64,000 nt of DNA from a bacterium. GTDB taxonomy: Bacteria; Bacillota; Bacilli; Lactobacillales; Streptococcaceae. Location of the stretch: positions 62,001-126,000 of the forward strand of contig CAJNCF010000005.1 in assembly GCA_905221195.1 (NCBI GenBank), written 5' to 3'. The stretch's first letter is position 1; the number at the start of each line of letters is the position of its first letter. This document shows, in pieces, positions 62,801 through 64,000 of the stretch. The position numbers and the translations under genes were made by a program. The notes beneath the pieces were generated by a model. It worked only from the letters and a program-made list of their open reading frames with translations, had not been told where the DNA came from and did no database searches.

Positions 62801-64000
62801 TTAGTAAGTCAATACAAAGTATTTTTTCTTACCACGACGGATAACAGTCAGTTCGTTTTCAAGCTTATCTGTGTCACTCAAGACATAGTCAAGGTCTTGG
62901 ATACGGTCGCCGTTGACGTAGATAGCTCCGTTTTGGACGTCTTCACGGGCTTGGCGTTTTGAGTTAACCACACCAGATGAAACGAGCAGTTCCACGATAT
63001 TGTGGTTTTCATCTGCTTGAACTTGGTAGTTTGGCACACCACGAAGTCCTTGTTTGAGTTCTTTGACAGAAAGGTTTTTGATGTTTCCTGCAAAGAGTTG
63101 CTCAGTGATGTTGAGGGCTTCCTTGTAGGCTTCTTCGCCGTGAACAAGTGTGACAACTTCACGAGCCAAGACTTTTTGAGCCAAGCGTTCGTGTGGAGCT
63201 GCTTCAAATTGTTTGCGAATGTCTTCAATCTCTTCAAGTGACAAGAAAGTAAAGATCTTCAAGAAGCGAACAGCGTCTGCATCCATAACGTTCATCCAGA
63301 ATTGGTACATTTCGTATGGAGAAGTCTTTTCAGGATTGAGCCAGACTGCGTTTCCTTCTGATTTACCAAATTTCTTACCAGTTGCATCTGTAATCAATGG
63401 AACAGTGATAACGTGGCCAGTCTTGTCAGCCTTACGACGAAGCAACTCAGTACCAGCTGTCATATTTCCCCACTGGTCAGAACCACCGATTTGAAGTGTT
63501 ACGTTGTGGTCTTGGTTAAGGACGAAGAAATCGTAACCTTGCATGATTTGGTAGGCAAACTCAGTGTAAGAAATCCCTGTTTCAATCCGTTTTTTCACAG
63601 ACTCTTTACTCATCATGTAGTTGACAGTGAAGTATTTTCCGATATCACGGAGGAAGTCAATGAAGCTGATGCTGCCAAACCAGTCGTAGTTGTTGACCAT
63701 GACAGCTTTATTTTCGCCATTTTCAAAGTCAAGAAAACGAGAAAGTTGTCCTTGGATAGACTTGACCCAGCCATCTACTGTGTCTTTTGTTTGGAGACTA
63801 CGCTCAGCATCTTTGAAGGACGGATCTCCGATGAGACCTGTAGCACCGCCAACGAGCGCATAAGGTTTGTGACCTGCTAGCTGCAAGCGACGACTTGTCA
63901 AGATAGCGACAAGGTGGCCTAGGTGAAGGCTGTCAGCAGTTGGATCGTAGCCAGTATAATAAGAAACTTGACCTTCTTCTAGGGCTTTACGCAAAGCTTC
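62801..64000 (-). CDS. tyrS: Tyrosyl-tRNA synthetase (5' partial)
   Basis: The frame is open to the right edge, so the N-terminal 15-20 residues lie outside the window. [20 protein letters not shown] has the HLGH form of the class I HIGH motif; [11 protein letters not shown] and [12 protein letters not shown] (the KMSKS equivalent) follow. A C-terminal S4-like RNA-binding domain is seen ([20 protein letters not shown]). It charges tRNA-Tyr. Confidence 0.97.
   Translation of the reverse strand, partial: EALRKALEEGQVSYYTGYDPTADSLHLGHLVAILTSRRLQLAGHKPYALVGGATGLIGDPSFKDAERSLQTKDTVDGWVKSIQGQLSRFLDFENGENKAVMVNNYDWFGSISFIDFLRDIGKYFTVNYMMSKESVKKRIETGISYTEFAYQIMQGYDFFVLNQDHNVTLQIGGSDQWGNMTAGTELLRRKADKTGHVITVPLITDATGKKFGKSEGNAVWLNPEKTSPYEMYQFWMNVMDADAVRFLKIFTFLSLEEIEDIRKQFEAAPHERLAQKVLAREVVTLVHGEEAYKEALNITEQLFAGNIKNLSVKELKQGLRGVPNYQVQADENHNIVELLVSSGVVNSKRQAREDVQNGAIYVNGDRIQDLDYVLSDTDKLENELTVIRRGKKKYFVLTY

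Overview
The window comes from a Mitis-group Streptococcus close to S. pneumoniae, S. mitis and S. oralis. The support is low GC, three BOX intergenic repeats, choline-binding repeats, SSURE repeats of the PavB type, a malR-malACD-malX/malMP maltodextrin locus and a TCS08-like two-component pair. No rRNA or tRNA genes were seen. Both ends cut through genes: a PTS IIA gene at the left and tyrS at the right.

Left part (1-22.8 kb). This follows a gene order I recall from near the pneumococcal origin: galactosamine use (PTS IIA, agaS, galM), a choline-binding CAP-domain protein, a broken IS200 copy, then a three-gene glycosylation cassette (GT4 glycosyltransferase, CMP-sialic acid synthetase, GT52 sialyltransferase) directly before a 1643-aa MucBP adhesin. 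Next come a two-domain glyoxalase/dioxygenase, a nucleoside phosphorylase, KtrB/KtrA potassium uptake, a three-SSURE PavB-like adhesin, the response regulator/histidine kinase pair, and rpsD with a long leader.

Middle (22.8-31.4 kb). This is an accessory region. A decayed integrative element sits in the rpsD terminator. It is bounded by two 42-bp direct repeats (40/42 identical) and carries an integrase C-terminal remnant, five small unknown genes, and two candidate structured RNAs. Just outside its right end is a complete Fst/par-type type I toxin-antitoxin locus, then a 1941-aa LPXTG protein with DUF1542-type repeats.

Right part (31.5-64 kb). Conserved genes follow: HXXEE membrane protein, rpmG-rpmF, ilvD, a MIP18-type Fe-S factor, an Rgg regulator with an MFS exporter, and hisS. 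A regulated module of a small XRE repressor, small membrane proteins, a DUF3169 protein, an ABC exporter and a CPBP protease comes next. Then aspS, a YitT protein, the whole maltodextrin locus with divergent MalR-controlled promoters, a PlcR/Rgg-like regulator, a second paralogous ABC exporter, rlmA, a P-type ATPase with a DUF6110-like partner, and tyrS. From memory of pneumococcal gene order, the left block runs away from the origin on one arm and the right block on the other, so the accessory region may lie at an inversion junction.

Surface display is the theme of the accessory parts: four wall- or choline-anchored proteins, one beside a possible sialylation cassette.
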